Assembly (NCBI GenBank): GCA_964409225.1
Contig: CAYPCM010000004.1
Span: forward strand, 1-58,407
Source: JACPXH01 sp964409225
Lineage (GTDB): Bacteria > Patescibacteriota > Minisyncoccia > JACPXH01
Length of the DNA stretch: 58,407 bases
Reading direction: 5' to 3'
Positions 23,874-31,875 of this stretch are shown here, one piece after another; position 1 is the first letter of the stretch, and every line of letters starts with the position of its first letter. The translations under genes and the position numbers were made by a program. The notes below the pieces were generated by a model. It made no database searches, was not told the DNA's origin, and worked only from the letters and a program-made list of their open reading frames with translations.

Positions 23874-24239
23874 TTAAAGTACGGGTTGCCCTTGGGCGCT
23901 AAGGATATTCTGCACCACCTCTGCAAGGCCAAAGGCCAAAAATCCTACCACGAGAGCAATAACTCCGTATTGGATAAATTGCCGTCCCTTCGTCTTATTC
24001 TCATCCTTCTGCCCGCCAAATAAATAGTAAAACGCACCAACCATAAAAATGACAACCGCAAGCACGAACAAGACGGCAAAGGCAGTCCGTGACAAATTCC
24101 TTATTAGTTGGAGCAGTCCGGAAAGGGTCGTAGGAGGATTTACTTGACCCTGTGCAAGCGCCGCTAGTGGCGCAAGTAGCGTCGTGACTGCAACGACTGC
24201 GGACTGGGCCATGTGCCGACGTAAAGAAGATATGTCCAT
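23874..24239 (-). CDS. TrbC/VirB2-like pilin protein, 121 aa
   Basis: The product has a cleavable-looking signal (AVVAVTTLLAPLAALAQG), then a short loop and two TM helices (about 50-75 and 90-112). The polar KDENKTKGRQF loop lies between them. This is the VirB2/TrbC pilin layout used by type IV secretion-like systems and is common in Patescibacteria, where such proteins may form surface fibres. The gene is third in a minus-strand run with a second pilin-like gene and a solute-binding protein. Confidence 0.75.
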   Translation of the reverse strand: MDISSLRRHMAQSAVVAVTTLLAPLAALAQGQVNPPTTLSGLLQLIRNLSRTAFAVLFVLAVVIFMVGAFYYLFGGQKDENKTKGRQFIQYGVIALVVGFLAFGLAEVVQNILSAQGQPVL

Positions 24240-24283
24240 AAAAGTAAATTAAGAATTAAAAATGTTTCGTCGTCAAAGCCAAA

Positions 24284-24799
24284 CTAAGTTGGCGTTCCTG
24301 CGGCAGGTGGGGGCCTTTGCTGGCCGGCCTCGGGATTGGTCAAAACGTCCTTTACGATGAAAGCTATGCCGCTGCCCAATAAAATTATAGCATACCCGAC
24401 AACTGTCCACAACAACGTCTTTTTGGCTTTCTCCACAAGGGCCGGGTTGGCGCCGGAAAACAAAAGCTGGTACGCGGCCCACAGCACCATGATTGTTACA
24501 ATGCTCGTCGCGAACGCAATGAGTTTCGGGACAACCGCGTTAATAAACTGCTCGATGCTCTCGAACCCGAGGAAGTTGTCAATGCGCACAACCCCCCCGC
24601 CGCCGCCCTCTGCTACACCGCCTTCGTTCTGACACGCTTGAGCGCACGACTGTCCCGCTATGGGGGTAAAAGAACGCCCGCTGTTACACCGACACATCTG
24701 GGCCGCTGCGGGAGTTGCTTGAAAAGAAACCACCCCAATGATCAACAAAAAGATGGCAACCCCCCCAACAGCACTCGTTCTCCAAAGCGCAGCAGTCAT
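24284..24799 (-). CDS. TrbC/VirB2-like pilin protein with Cys-rich N-region, 171 aa
   Basis: A signal peptide (about 1-34, ending PAAAQ) is followed by a cysteine-containing segment (CRCNSGRSFTPIAGQSCAQAC) that could form disulfides outside the cell. A Gly-rich linker and two TM helices follow (about 90-115 and 128-150), with the KAKKTLLWTVVGYAIILLGSG pattern typical of these pilins. The C-terminus is Pro-rich. It starts 6 nt after the solute-binding gene, so the genes are an operon. Confidence 0.75.
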   Translation of the reverse strand: MTAALWRTSAVGGVAIFLLIIGVVSFQATPAAAQMCRCNSGRSFTPIAGQSCAQACQNEGGVAEGGGGGVVRIDNFLGFESIEQFINAVVPKLIAFATSIVTIMVLWAAYQLLFSGANPALVEKAKKTLLWTVVGYAIILLGSGIAFIVKDVLTNPEAGQQRPPPAAGTPT

Positions 24800-24805
24800 A
24801 CGCGA

Positions 24806-26140
24806 TTACCTCGTTGCCACACTCATCTCATTCGTCGCCGTCTCAATGGCTTCAGCCGGCGTTTTCTCGCGGCGCACGACCGCTTCAATGGCCTCGGCCA
24901 GAATTTGTTCGACCCTAAAATTATCGTATTGGTAAAAACTCTTGGCCGTAAGCGCCTGCTCGTGGAACAAACCCAAGTCCGCATCGCCCTTGAGCTCGTC
25001 AACCAGATCCCGACGCGCGGTGGGCCGGCGGCTCGCTTGCAAATATGATACCACGCCTTCCCGGCTTGAGGCAAAGGTCAGAAACTCCCACGCCGCCCGG
25101 CCGCTGCGGGATTGAAACGACACGGCCGGCGCCCAGTAGTTGGCGTAATTCACGTCGCGCTCGCGGTTTTGCACCTGCGGCATTTTTGCGATGCCCAAAC
25201 GCAAATTCGGGTTTTTCTGTCTGAACACCGGCAGTTCGTACGCGTAGTGAAAAGTCATGGCCGCCGATTCTTCGGCAAACGCATCCACTGACCAGTGGAA
25301 GTTTGAAGCGAGCCCCCAGGTAAAAGCGCCCGCATCCAAAGGATTGGCAAAGTCGGTGTAGAAGCGCACCGCATCCATGCCCGGCTGGTGCGGAGTTCCG
25401 TCAGGCAAAGGCCGCGTTTCGTCCATGACCACTCGGCGCGACTTGCGATCCACTATTTGCGTGCCTGATTGCAGCATGAGTAGCGCCAGAACGTCGGTGG
25501 AACGGTTTATGTTTCTGGCGGTGCCGATGGTGGCCGCGGCCCGCGCCACCAACCCGCCCGGCCCGAGCTGCCGCACTTTCGGGATCCCTGCCAGAAAATC
25601 ATTCCACGTTACAGGTGGCTGGGCGATGTTCGCCGAATTGAGGAAATCCTTGTTGTAGTACAGCGCAAGCGTGTCAACATAGAGCGGTACGGCGTATATT
25701 TTGCCCTCGGTGGTAAGATCTTCGATCGCGACATCAACGAATGAATCTTGGAACTGCTTGAATGACAGAACGTCTGTCGGCGCGGCTTGAAGCTTGTCGC
25801 GGTAGCGCGCGAGCCACGTGTGGTGAATGAAAAAAATGTCAGGACCCCGACCGGCAGCAAAGGCCTCAAGCAAGTCCTGCTCGTAGCGTTTAGGGTCTCT
25901 GGCATCCTTCTTGCGGTATGTGATGCGCGTATTTGGATGCGTGCGCTGATAAGCGCTCAGGGTAGCGGCAAACGCGTCTTCGTCGTCAAACACGCCCCAC
26001 ACCGTAAGCGTCACCGAACGGTTTTTATCCGAGCAGTATTTTACGCCCGGAATGACGCAGGTGAGCATCAGCACCGCCGCGAGGGCCACGACGATGATAA
26101 CGGCAAACGTGATGATGAGACCGCGGGAAAGTGGAGGCAT
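24806..26140 (-). CDS. Extracellular solute-binding protein (ABC type, family 1)
   Basis: The 444-residue product (ATG 26140) has one N-terminal TM/signal segment (LIITFAVIIVVALAAVLMLTCV). A periplasmic-binding fold follows: TLTVWGVFDDEDAFAATLSAYQRTHPN, then GPDIFFIHHTWLARYRD, and VPLYVDTLALYYNKDFL. These are hallmarks of sugar-binding components. No permease or ATPase follows; instead two pilin genes do. That gene order recurs in Patescibacteria and suggests a structural or binding role on the surface rather than classical import. This last point is inference. Confidence 0.85.
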   Translation of the reverse strand: MPPLSRGLIITFAVIIVVALAAVLMLTCVIPGVKYCSDKNRSVTLTVWGVFDDEDAFAATLSAYQRTHPNTRITYRKKDARDPKRYEQDLLEAFAAGRGPDIFFIHHTWLARYRDKLQAAPTDVLSFKQFQDSFVDVAIEDLTTEGKIYAVPLYVDTLALYYNKDFLNSANIAQPPVTWNDFLAGIPKVRQLGPGGLVARAAATIGTARNINRSTDVLALLMLQSGTQIVDRKSRRVVMDETRPLPDGTPHQPGMDAVRFYTDFANPLDAGAFTWGLASNFHWSVDAFAEESAAMTFHYAYELPVFRQKNPNLRLGIAKMPQVQNRERDVNYANYWAPAVSFQSRSGRAAWEFLTFASSREGVVSYLQASRRPTARRDLVDELKGDADLGLFHEQALTAKSFYQYDNFRVEQILAEAIEAVVRREKTPAEAIETATNEMSVATR

Positions 26141-26142
26141 GA

Positions 26143-26272
26143 TCACAAATCCAAATTTCAAAATCCAAATGTCAAACCAATATCAAAGTTCAAAACGACG
26201 GCGCAGCCGTCATCCTGAGGGAGCGAAGCGACCGAAGGATCTCGAGATCCTTCGCTTACGCTCAGGATGACA
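26143..26272. repeat. AT-rich repeats plus a long REP-like hairpin
   Basis: Words such as aaatccaaatttcaaaatcc (about 26147-26192) precede a hairpin formed by GTCATCCTGAGGGAGCGAAG and its near complement ending in CTCAGGATGAC (26210-26271). No gene is visible between the solute-binding gene and the methyltransferase gene. Confidence 0.75.
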
Positions 26273-26310
26273 CGCGGTGTCGTTTTACGCTTTAACTTTT
26301 GCATTATGCA

Positions 26311-26862
26311 TTATTTTTTGAACACTATCGCAAAATGATGGCTGCCGGCTTCAAGCGTGTGGTCTTGTTTGAAGCCAGCCGCGGCCGCAAGCGTCTGCAC
26401 GTCTGCTTGGAAGACGGGTGAGGCCATTGAGCGGGCCAGGGGCGATTCACCCTGCCATTCTATCGCGACGAGCCGTCCGCCGGGTTTGAGCACGCGATAC
26501 GCTTCTTCGACCACCGCTGTCCGGTTTTGCACCTGAAACAAAATGTTAGCCATAAATACCAGATCTTGAGATTCGTCCGGCAAGCCGGAGCCACGGGGTA
26601 TTTCCAGATCGGCGCGGTGCGTTTGAATGGTGTAGACGCCTTCGAGCTTGGCCCGGCCCACGAGCGCCTCCAACGGCTCCGCCCGCACGTCAATCGCATG
26701 CACTGTGCCATGTGCGCCGAGTAAATGCGCCAGTGCCAACGTGAAATACCCCGCCCCGCAACCAAAATCAGCCACCTCGCTCTCACGCTGAACCTGAAGG
26801 CGCGAGAGGAGTTCGCTCGGATTCAAAAATTCACTCGGCGCTGCCTTTGAAATTGTCCGCAT
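26311..26862 (-). CDS. Class I SAM-dependent methyltransferase
   Basis: The 183-residue protein has the Rossmann methyltransferase motifs. Motif I is VADFGCGAGYFTLALA, motif II has the acidic VHAIDV, and motif IV reads DLVFMANILFQV. The post-IV segment is AYRVLKPGGRLVAIEW. The substrate is unknown. It begins 2 nt after the gyrA stop on the same strand, so it is co-transcribed with gyrA. Similar small methyltransferases next to gyrA are known in related genomes from memory only. Confidence 0.85.
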   Translation of the reverse strand: MRTISKAAPSEFLNPSELLSRLQVQRESEVADFGCGAGYFTLALAHLLGAHGTVHAIDVRAEPLEALVGRAKLEGVYTIQTHRADLEIPRGSGLPDESQDLVFMANILFQVQNRTAVVEEAYRVLKPGGRLVAIEWQGESPLARSMASPVFQADVQTLAAAAGFKQDHTLEAGSHHFAIVFKK

Positions 26863-26864
26863 GA

Positions 26865-29312
26865 TTAAAACACCGTCACCGCCGCCACGCTGTCGCCCCC
26901 GCCAACTTTCATAAGCCGCACTCCTTGCGTGGCCCGACCAAGCACGGAAATCGCCTCCATCGGCGTTCGAATCACCTGCCCCTTGGCTGAAATCGCCAGC
27001 ACCTCTGTTGCTTCTGGATGCGGCACCAGCGCCACCACCAAATCCCCTGTTTTTTTGGTAACCTTGGCGGTTTTGATTCCCTTGCCCGCGCGCTTTTGCC
27101 GCTTATAGGCCTTCAGATACGTCCGCTTGCCAAAACCGTTTTCGGTAACGACAAGCACCGCCTCACCCATCGGCACCTCGCCCTTTTTGGTGATAACTTC
27201 CATGCCCACCACCTCGTCTTTGGCTCGGAACTTGATGCCGGTTACCCCACCGGCTGGCCGGCCCATGGACCGCACGTCGCGTTCAGAAAAACGAATGGCC
27301 TGACCTTGCTTTGTAACCATGAGCACATCATCAGCGCCGCTTGACGCCCGCACCCAGCTGAGCACGTCGCCCTTCGCAAGCTTAATTGCAATAAGCCCGG
27401 ATCTGCGCACCTGCAAGAATTCTTCAATCGCGGTTTTCTTGATTATACCACTGGTTGTGCCCATGACCAAAAACTTGGCCCCAACTGGCTCACCCTTCTT
27501 TAGCCGGTATGGTAAAACAGCCGTAACCGCCTCAGCCGGTCCGAGTGCCAGGAAGTTTTCGATGGCCCGGCCGCGGCTCTGCCGAGTTGCTTCCGGAATC
27601 TCGTATGTTTTGGTCTGAAACACCTTGCCGGTATTCGTAAAAAACAGCAGGTTCGCGTGCGTGTGGGCAGAAACCGCATGCAGAACCACGTCTTCTTCTT
27701 TCGGCACCACGCCAATCACGCCTTTGCCGCCGCGCTTTTGCGTGCGGTAGGACGCCGGGTTCATGCGCTTTATAGATCCGCCGCGGGTTACGATCACGAG
27801 CGCTTCTTCTTCCGGCACCAAGTCCTCGGTCGTAATCTCGCCCGGGGCATGCGCAAAGACATGCGTTTTGCGCTCGTCTCCGTGCTTGGCTTTCGCTTCG
27901 AGCGCCTCGCGCTTGATAACCTCAAGAATGCGCTTTGGGTCCGAAAGCAGGAGTGCCAACTCTTTAATCAGTTTTTTCTTTTCATTCAACTCCCCGCGCA
28001 CTTTTTCTTGCTCGAGGCCGGCCAGCGTTTGCAGTCGCATGTCCAAAATGGCCGCGGTTTGTATGTCCGTAAACCCGAAATGTTTAACCAGTGCTGTGTG
28101 CGCGGCCTCGCGGTCAGATGAGCGCCGGATGGTTTTAATGACAGCATCAATTTGATCAAGGGCTTTTACCAGCCCCTCAAGTATGTGGGCCCGCTCCTTA
28201 GCTCGACCGAGATCAAACTCGGCTCTACGGCGTACCACCACCTCACGATGCTTCAAATATTCTTCCAGCATCCCTTTGAGCGACAGCACCTGCGGCTGGC
28301 GGCCGTCCACCAAGGCCAACATATTCATGTGAAAGGTCTTCTGGAGATCGGTATATTTATACAAACTGTTCAAAACTTTCTGGGGAAAGGCGTCTTGCTT
28401 CAAGTCGATTGCGATGCGCAACCCTTCTCGGTCTGACTCGTCGCGGATGTCACGGATGCCCTCGATTTTGCGCTCCTGCACAAGTTCAGCCAGGTGCTCG
28501 ACTAGCGTGGCCTTGTTCACTTGATATGGAATGGAGGTGATGACAATTTGCTGCCGATTCGCTTTGTCTTCCACGATCTCGGTAATGCCGCGCATCAAAA
28601 CCGTGCCGCGGCCGGTGGCATAGGCGGCAGCAATCTCTTTGGTGTTGTAAATGGCTCCGCCGGTCGGAAAATCAGGGCCTTTCACGAACTTAAGCAGCTC
28701 TTCGCCAGTGGCATTGCGACGTTCGATAAGATGCACGAGTGCATCCGTAATCTCACCCAAATTGTGCGGCGGAATGGAAGTCGCCATGCCGACCGCAATG
28801 CCGACGGTGCCGTTGAGTAAAAGCTGCGGCACTTTGGCCGGCAGCACCGTGGGCTCCTGGCGCGTGCCGTCGTAATTGTCAACGAAGTCCACGGTGTCGC
28901 GGTCAATGTCCGCCAGCATTTCAGCCGCCATGGGCGTAAGGCGCGCCTCCGTGTATCTCATAGCCGCCGGCGAATCTCCGTCTATGGAACCAAAATTCCC
29001 CTGCCCTTGAACGAGCGGGTAGCGGAGCGAAAAATCCTGCGCGAGCCGCACCATGGCGTCATACACCGGCACGTCGCCGTGCGGGTGGAATTTTCCGAGC
29101 GTCTCTCCCACGACGGTCGCCGACTTGCGTAGCTTCGCCTGCGGCCCCAAGCCAAGTTCATTCATGGCAAACAAAATCCGGCGCTGAACGGGCTTGAGGC
29201 CGTCGCGCGCATCTGGCAGCGCGCGCGCCACAATCACCGACATCGCGTAGTTGAGGTATGACTCGCGCAGCTCGTCGGTTATTTCTCGAGGTTTAATCGA
29301 ACCAATGCCCAT
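26865..29312 (-). CDS. gyrA: DNA gyrase subunit A
   Basis: The 815-residue subunit begins GSIKPREITDELRESYLNYAMS and contains the catalytic tyrosine in AAMRYTEARLT. It also has the GDSPAAMRY region, the FHPHGDVPVYDAMV quinolone-region equivalent, and the C-terminal pinwheel with repeated blades. The latter include the GyrA-box-like QKRGGKGVIG (about 540). It is the DNA-cleaving half of gyrase; gyrB is not in the window. ATG 29312 is preferred because the in-frame extension upstream is repeat-derived (MNVELRI). Confidence 0.97.
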   Translation of the reverse strand: MGIGSIKPREITDELRESYLNYAMSVIVARALPDARDGLKPVQRRILFAMNELGLGPQAKLRKSATVVGETLGKFHPHGDVPVYDAMVRLAQDFSLRYPLVQGQGNFGSIDGDSPAAMRYTEARLTPMAAEMLADIDRDTVDFVDNYDGTRQEPTVLPAKVPQLLLNGTVGIAVGMATSIPPHNLGEITDALVHLIERRNATGEELLKFVKGPDFPTGGAIYNTKEIAAAYATGRGTVLMRGITEIVEDKANRQQIVITSIPYQVNKATLVEHLAELVQERKIEGIRDIRDESDREGLRIAIDLKQDAFPQKVLNSLYKYTDLQKTFHMNMLALVDGRQPQVLSLKGMLEEYLKHREVVVRRRAEFDLGRAKERAHILEGLVKALDQIDAVIKTIRRSSDREAAHTALVKHFGFTDIQTAAILDMRLQTLAGLEQEKVRGELNEKKKLIKELALLLSDPKRILEVIKREALEAKAKHGDERKTHVFAHAPGEITTEDLVPEEEALVIVTRGGSIKRMNPASYRTQKRGGKGVIGVVPKEEDVVLHAVSAHTHANLLFFTNTGKVFQTKTYEIPEATRQSRGRAIENFLALGPAEAVTAVLPYRLKKGEPVGAKFLVMGTTSGIIKKTAIEEFLQVRRSGLIAIKLAKGDVLSWVRASSGADDVLMVTKQGQAIRFSERDVRSMGRPAGGVTGIKFRAKDEVVGMEVITKKGEVPMGEAVLVVTENGFGKRTYLKAYKRQKRAGKGIKTAKVTKKTGDLVVALVPHPEATEVLAISAKGQVIRTPMEAISVLGRATQGVRLMKVGGGDSVAAVTVF

Positions 29313-29387
29313 AATCCGAAGTTCAACATTCAAAACTCAAAACTCCGATGAACTCGAAGAAGCGCTACTTGCAACCTTGAAATTTCG

Positions 29388-29720
29388 TCATTGTGCCGTG
29401 GGGAGTTTGTGCGGCGCAAGGTCTGGTTTCTGCGGTGCCGGTGTCTCGCGCGCGGGCTTCGTGAATACCGAACGCACAAACTGCCAGAAATCGTGCGCGC
29501 TCGCCCGTAAACTTTCGGGTACCGACGGCAGTCCCTCGGGCGCGGGCGCGCTCGATCGAGTGGCGATCTGAAATGTCATCTGCACAGACCAGGCGAACAC
29601 CATGACCGCAAGCGCGCCGGCAACCAACATAAGAAACAGGAGTATCTGGCGACGCACGGGCTCACCCCGGCTCCACAGCCACGTCTTCAACCGTTCAAAA
29701 AAATTCGCGTGCCGCCTCAT
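29388..29720 (-). CDS. Small single-TM hypothetical protein, 110 aa
   Basis: A basic N-terminus (MRRHANFFERLKTWLWSRGEPVRRQ) leads into one TM helix (about 26-48, ILLFLMLVAGALAVMVFAWSVQ) and a Pro/Ala-rich C-terminal tail outside or in the periplasm. Its ATG overlaps the stop of the MBL-fold gene (ATGA). It sits between that gene and gyrA. No family is recognised. Confidence 0.65.
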   Translation of the reverse strand: MRRHANFFERLKTWLWSRGEPVRRQILLFLMLVAGALAVMVFAWSVQMTFQIATRSSAPAPEGLPSVPESLRASAHDFWQFVRSVFTKPARETPAPQKPDLAPHKLPTAQ

Positions 29721-30394
29721 TTTTCAAACGTCAGCTGAACAATTTTGGTCTCACCAGTCGGCAAATCTTTCTTTTTAAGCGTGAGTTTCGGCATGGCTTC
29801 CACGGCAATGCCCATTTCTTTGAAGAAAGCGTCCGCTGGCTCAAGATTTATTGTCAGTCCCGGCAAAAGATAATGCATAGGGATCACGATGCGCGGCTCG
29901 ATCTGGTTGACCACCAGAGCCGCCTCACGGCCGCCAATGGTATAGACGCCGCCCACTGGCACAAGCAGAATGTCAACTTCTCCAATCGCCTCCACCTGCG
30001 TTTCAGTCAGGCGCTTTTGCCCCAAATCAGACAGATGGCACAAGCGTATATCCTCCAGTTCAAGGGTGAATATGGTGACCTTACCTCGTTCAGCGCCGCC
30101 GACTTCGTCATGGTCAGCCAAGATGCCGCGGACTGCCACCTCCTTAACTTCATACTCTCCCGGCCCGTCCAAAACCGCCGGCTCTCCTTCCAAACTAGAG
30201 ACGTTATTGTGATCAAAATGGTGGTGGCTGACAAGCACCGCATCAGCCCGGCCTCGCGGCGGCACAAGGCCTATCTCCTTTGAGAAGGGATCAATTACGA
30301 GCACCGTCTCGGAGCTCTGAATCCGGAAACAAGATTGGCCGTACCAGGTGATGACCATACCGCGCGCGAGAAAAGATGGCGCGTTTGGGGCCAT
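29717..30394 (-). CDS. MBL-fold metal-dependent hydrolase (UlaG-like)
   Basis: The 225-residue protein has the metallo-beta-lactamase core: ITWYGQSCFRI, the LVSHHHFDHNN zinc motif (HxHxDH type with an extra H), HLSDLG, and late VIPMHYLLPG. This subgroup is UlaG-like and seen in many bacteria; substrates are phosphodiesters or lactones. ATG 30394 is used; an in-frame ATG 12 codons later (MVITWYG) is also plausible. The gene leads the MBL-small TM-gyrA-methyltransferase run. Confidence 0.85.
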   Translation of the reverse strand: MAPNAPSFLARGMVITWYGQSCFRIQSSETVLVIDPFSKEIGLVPPRGRADAVLVSHHHFDHNNVSSLEGEPAVLDGPGEYEVKEVAVRGILADHDEVGGAERGKVTIFTLELEDIRLCHLSDLGQKRLTETQVEAIGEVDILLVPVGGVYTIGGREAALVVNQIEPRIVIPMHYLLPGLTINLEPADAFFKEMGIAVEAMPKLTLKKKDLPTGETKIVQLTFEK

Positions 30395-30496
30395 CTCTTT
30401 CTACCCCAGCATATCAAAAAATATCGGGTCTGGCAATGCATTCAGAATATTAACTTCATAGCCAAACAAGCACTAAATGGAGCAACGTCCTAATCT

Positions 30497-30622
30497 ATAA
30501 ATCCAAATGCCAAAATCCAAATTTCAATCCTTCGACTCGTCGCTACGCTCCTCGCTCAGGAAATAACGCTTATACCCCGAGCCTGTCGAGGGGTTGACAT
30601 TTGGGCTTTGAAATTTGAACTT
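30497..30622. repeat. AT-rich inverted-repeat element with palindromic core (second copy)
   Basis: Arms aaatccaaatgccaaaatcc and tttgggctttgaaatttg enclose a core with ccttcgactcgtcgctacgc and ccgagcctgtcgagggg. The architecture matches 1254-1433. Confidence 0.7.
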
Positions 30623-30637
30623 GCCTTTTACCGGATC

Positions 30638-30666
30638 TTGCCATTCAGGCCTTCTCCTTATATACT
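30638..30666 (+). promoter_or_regulatory. Promoter of rpsA-ftsH (near-leaderless)
   Basis: TTGCCA (30638-30643), 17 nt, TATACT (30661-30666). The ATG at 30679 lies 12 nt after the -10 box, leaving a 5' leader of only about 6 nt. Confidence 0.75.
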
Positions 30667-30678
30667 TACAGCGCTTGT

Positions 30679-31875
30679 ATGTTTGAAACAGAGACCGAAC
30701 TTCAATCATCAGCCAAGAAACTCCGTACCCCCATGGCAGAGGCGTTCATCAAATTGCCAATCGCACAGGTCTTGCCTCAAATCGGCACAGTGTTGCAGGG
30801 CACGGTAATAGAAAAAGCCCCGGCCAGCATCTATGTGGACCTAGGCCTATTAGGCACGGGCATAGTGTACGGCCGCGAGTATCTGGACGCAATCGGAGTG
30901 GCGCGTAAAATGAAGGTGGGCGATAGGATTTACGCCAAGGTGATTGAGATCGAAAACGAAGACGGCTATGTGGAGCTTTCCTTGCGAGAAGCTGGACGCG
31001 AGAAAACCTGGGAGCGCTTTAACCGCTTGAAAGAAGAAGGCGAAGTCGTTTCGGTGAAAATAATTGAGGCGAATCGTGGAGGGCTCATTGCCGAAGTGGA
31101 AGGCGTGAAAGCGTTTTTGCCTGTTTCACAACTTTCGTCTGAGCACTATCCCAGAGTGGAGGGCGGCGATAAGCAAAAAATTTATTTGGAGCTTCAAAAG
31201 TTCGTGGGCAGCGACTTGCACGTAAAAGTGCTGGACGTGGATCCACGAGAAGACAAACTGATTCTCTCGGAAAAGGAGATTGAAGCCAAAGAGGTACGCG
31301 AACTCTTGAGCCACTGGCACGTGGGCGACGTTGTGGCGGGAGAAGTGTCCGGGGTCGTTGATTTCGGCGCTTTCATCAAATTCCGGGTTGACCCTGCTGA
31401 TGAAAACGCGCCGCTTGTCGAAGGGTTGGTCCACATCTCCGAACTCGACCACAAACTCATAGACGACCCCAGGACCATCGTGAAAATCGGCGACAAAATC
31501 AAGGCCGTGATCATAGGTCTTGAGGGCGGCCGAGTGTCGTTCTCGTTAAAACGCCTTAAGGAGGACCCGTGGAAAGCCGCCACCAGCAAGTACCAGAAAG
31601 GTGACGAGGTGCAGGGTGAAATCACAAAACTCAATCCCTACGGCGCCTTCGTGCGGCTCGACGAACACATCCACGGCCTGGCACACGTCTCGCAGTTCGG
31701 CTCCGAAAACGACATGCGCCGCGCGTTAGTTATCGGCAAAAACTATCAGTTCCGAATCACCGACTTAAAACCGGAAGAGCACCGGCTCGCGCTGACCCCG
31801 GTTACGCCTGAAGAGTCGTCCTCCCCCGCTCCCGCTCCAGAAACACCGGCAACGCCCACGGAGGACCATGCGTAA
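30679..31875 (+). CDS. rpsA: 30S ribosomal protein S1
   Basis: The 398-residue protein has four S1 OB-fold repeats (about 30-100, 118-185, 205-280 and 293-365). These include the signature segments GTVIEKAPASIYVDLG, GEVSGVVDFGAFIKF and GEITKLNPYGAFVRLDEHIHGLAHVSQ. S1 helps mRNA bind the 30S subunit. Four repeats is typical of Gram-positive-like and Patescibacteria S1, fewer than the six of E. coli. The C-terminal tail is Pro/Ser-rich. Its TAA overlaps the ftsH ATG (TAATG), so the two genes are translationally coupled. Confidence 0.93.
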   Translation: MFETETELQSSAKKLRTPMAEAFIKLPIAQVLPQIGTVLQGTVIEKAPASIYVDLGLLGTGIVYGREYLDAIGVARKMKVGDRIYAKVIEIENEDGYVELSLREAGREKTWERFNRLKEEGEVVSVKIIEANRGGLIAEVEGVKAFLPVSQLSSEHYPRVEGGDKQKIYLELQKFVGSDLHVKVLDVDPREDKLILSEKEIEAKEVRELLSHWHVGDVVAGEVSGVVDFGAFIKFRVDPADENAPLVEGLVHISELDHKLIDDPRTIVKIGDKIKAVIIGLEGGRVSFSLKRLKEDPWKAATSKYQKGDEVQGEITKLNPYGAFVRLDEHIHGLAHVSQFGSENDMRRALVIGKNYQFRITDLKPEEHRLALTPVTPEESSSPAPAPETPATPTEDHA

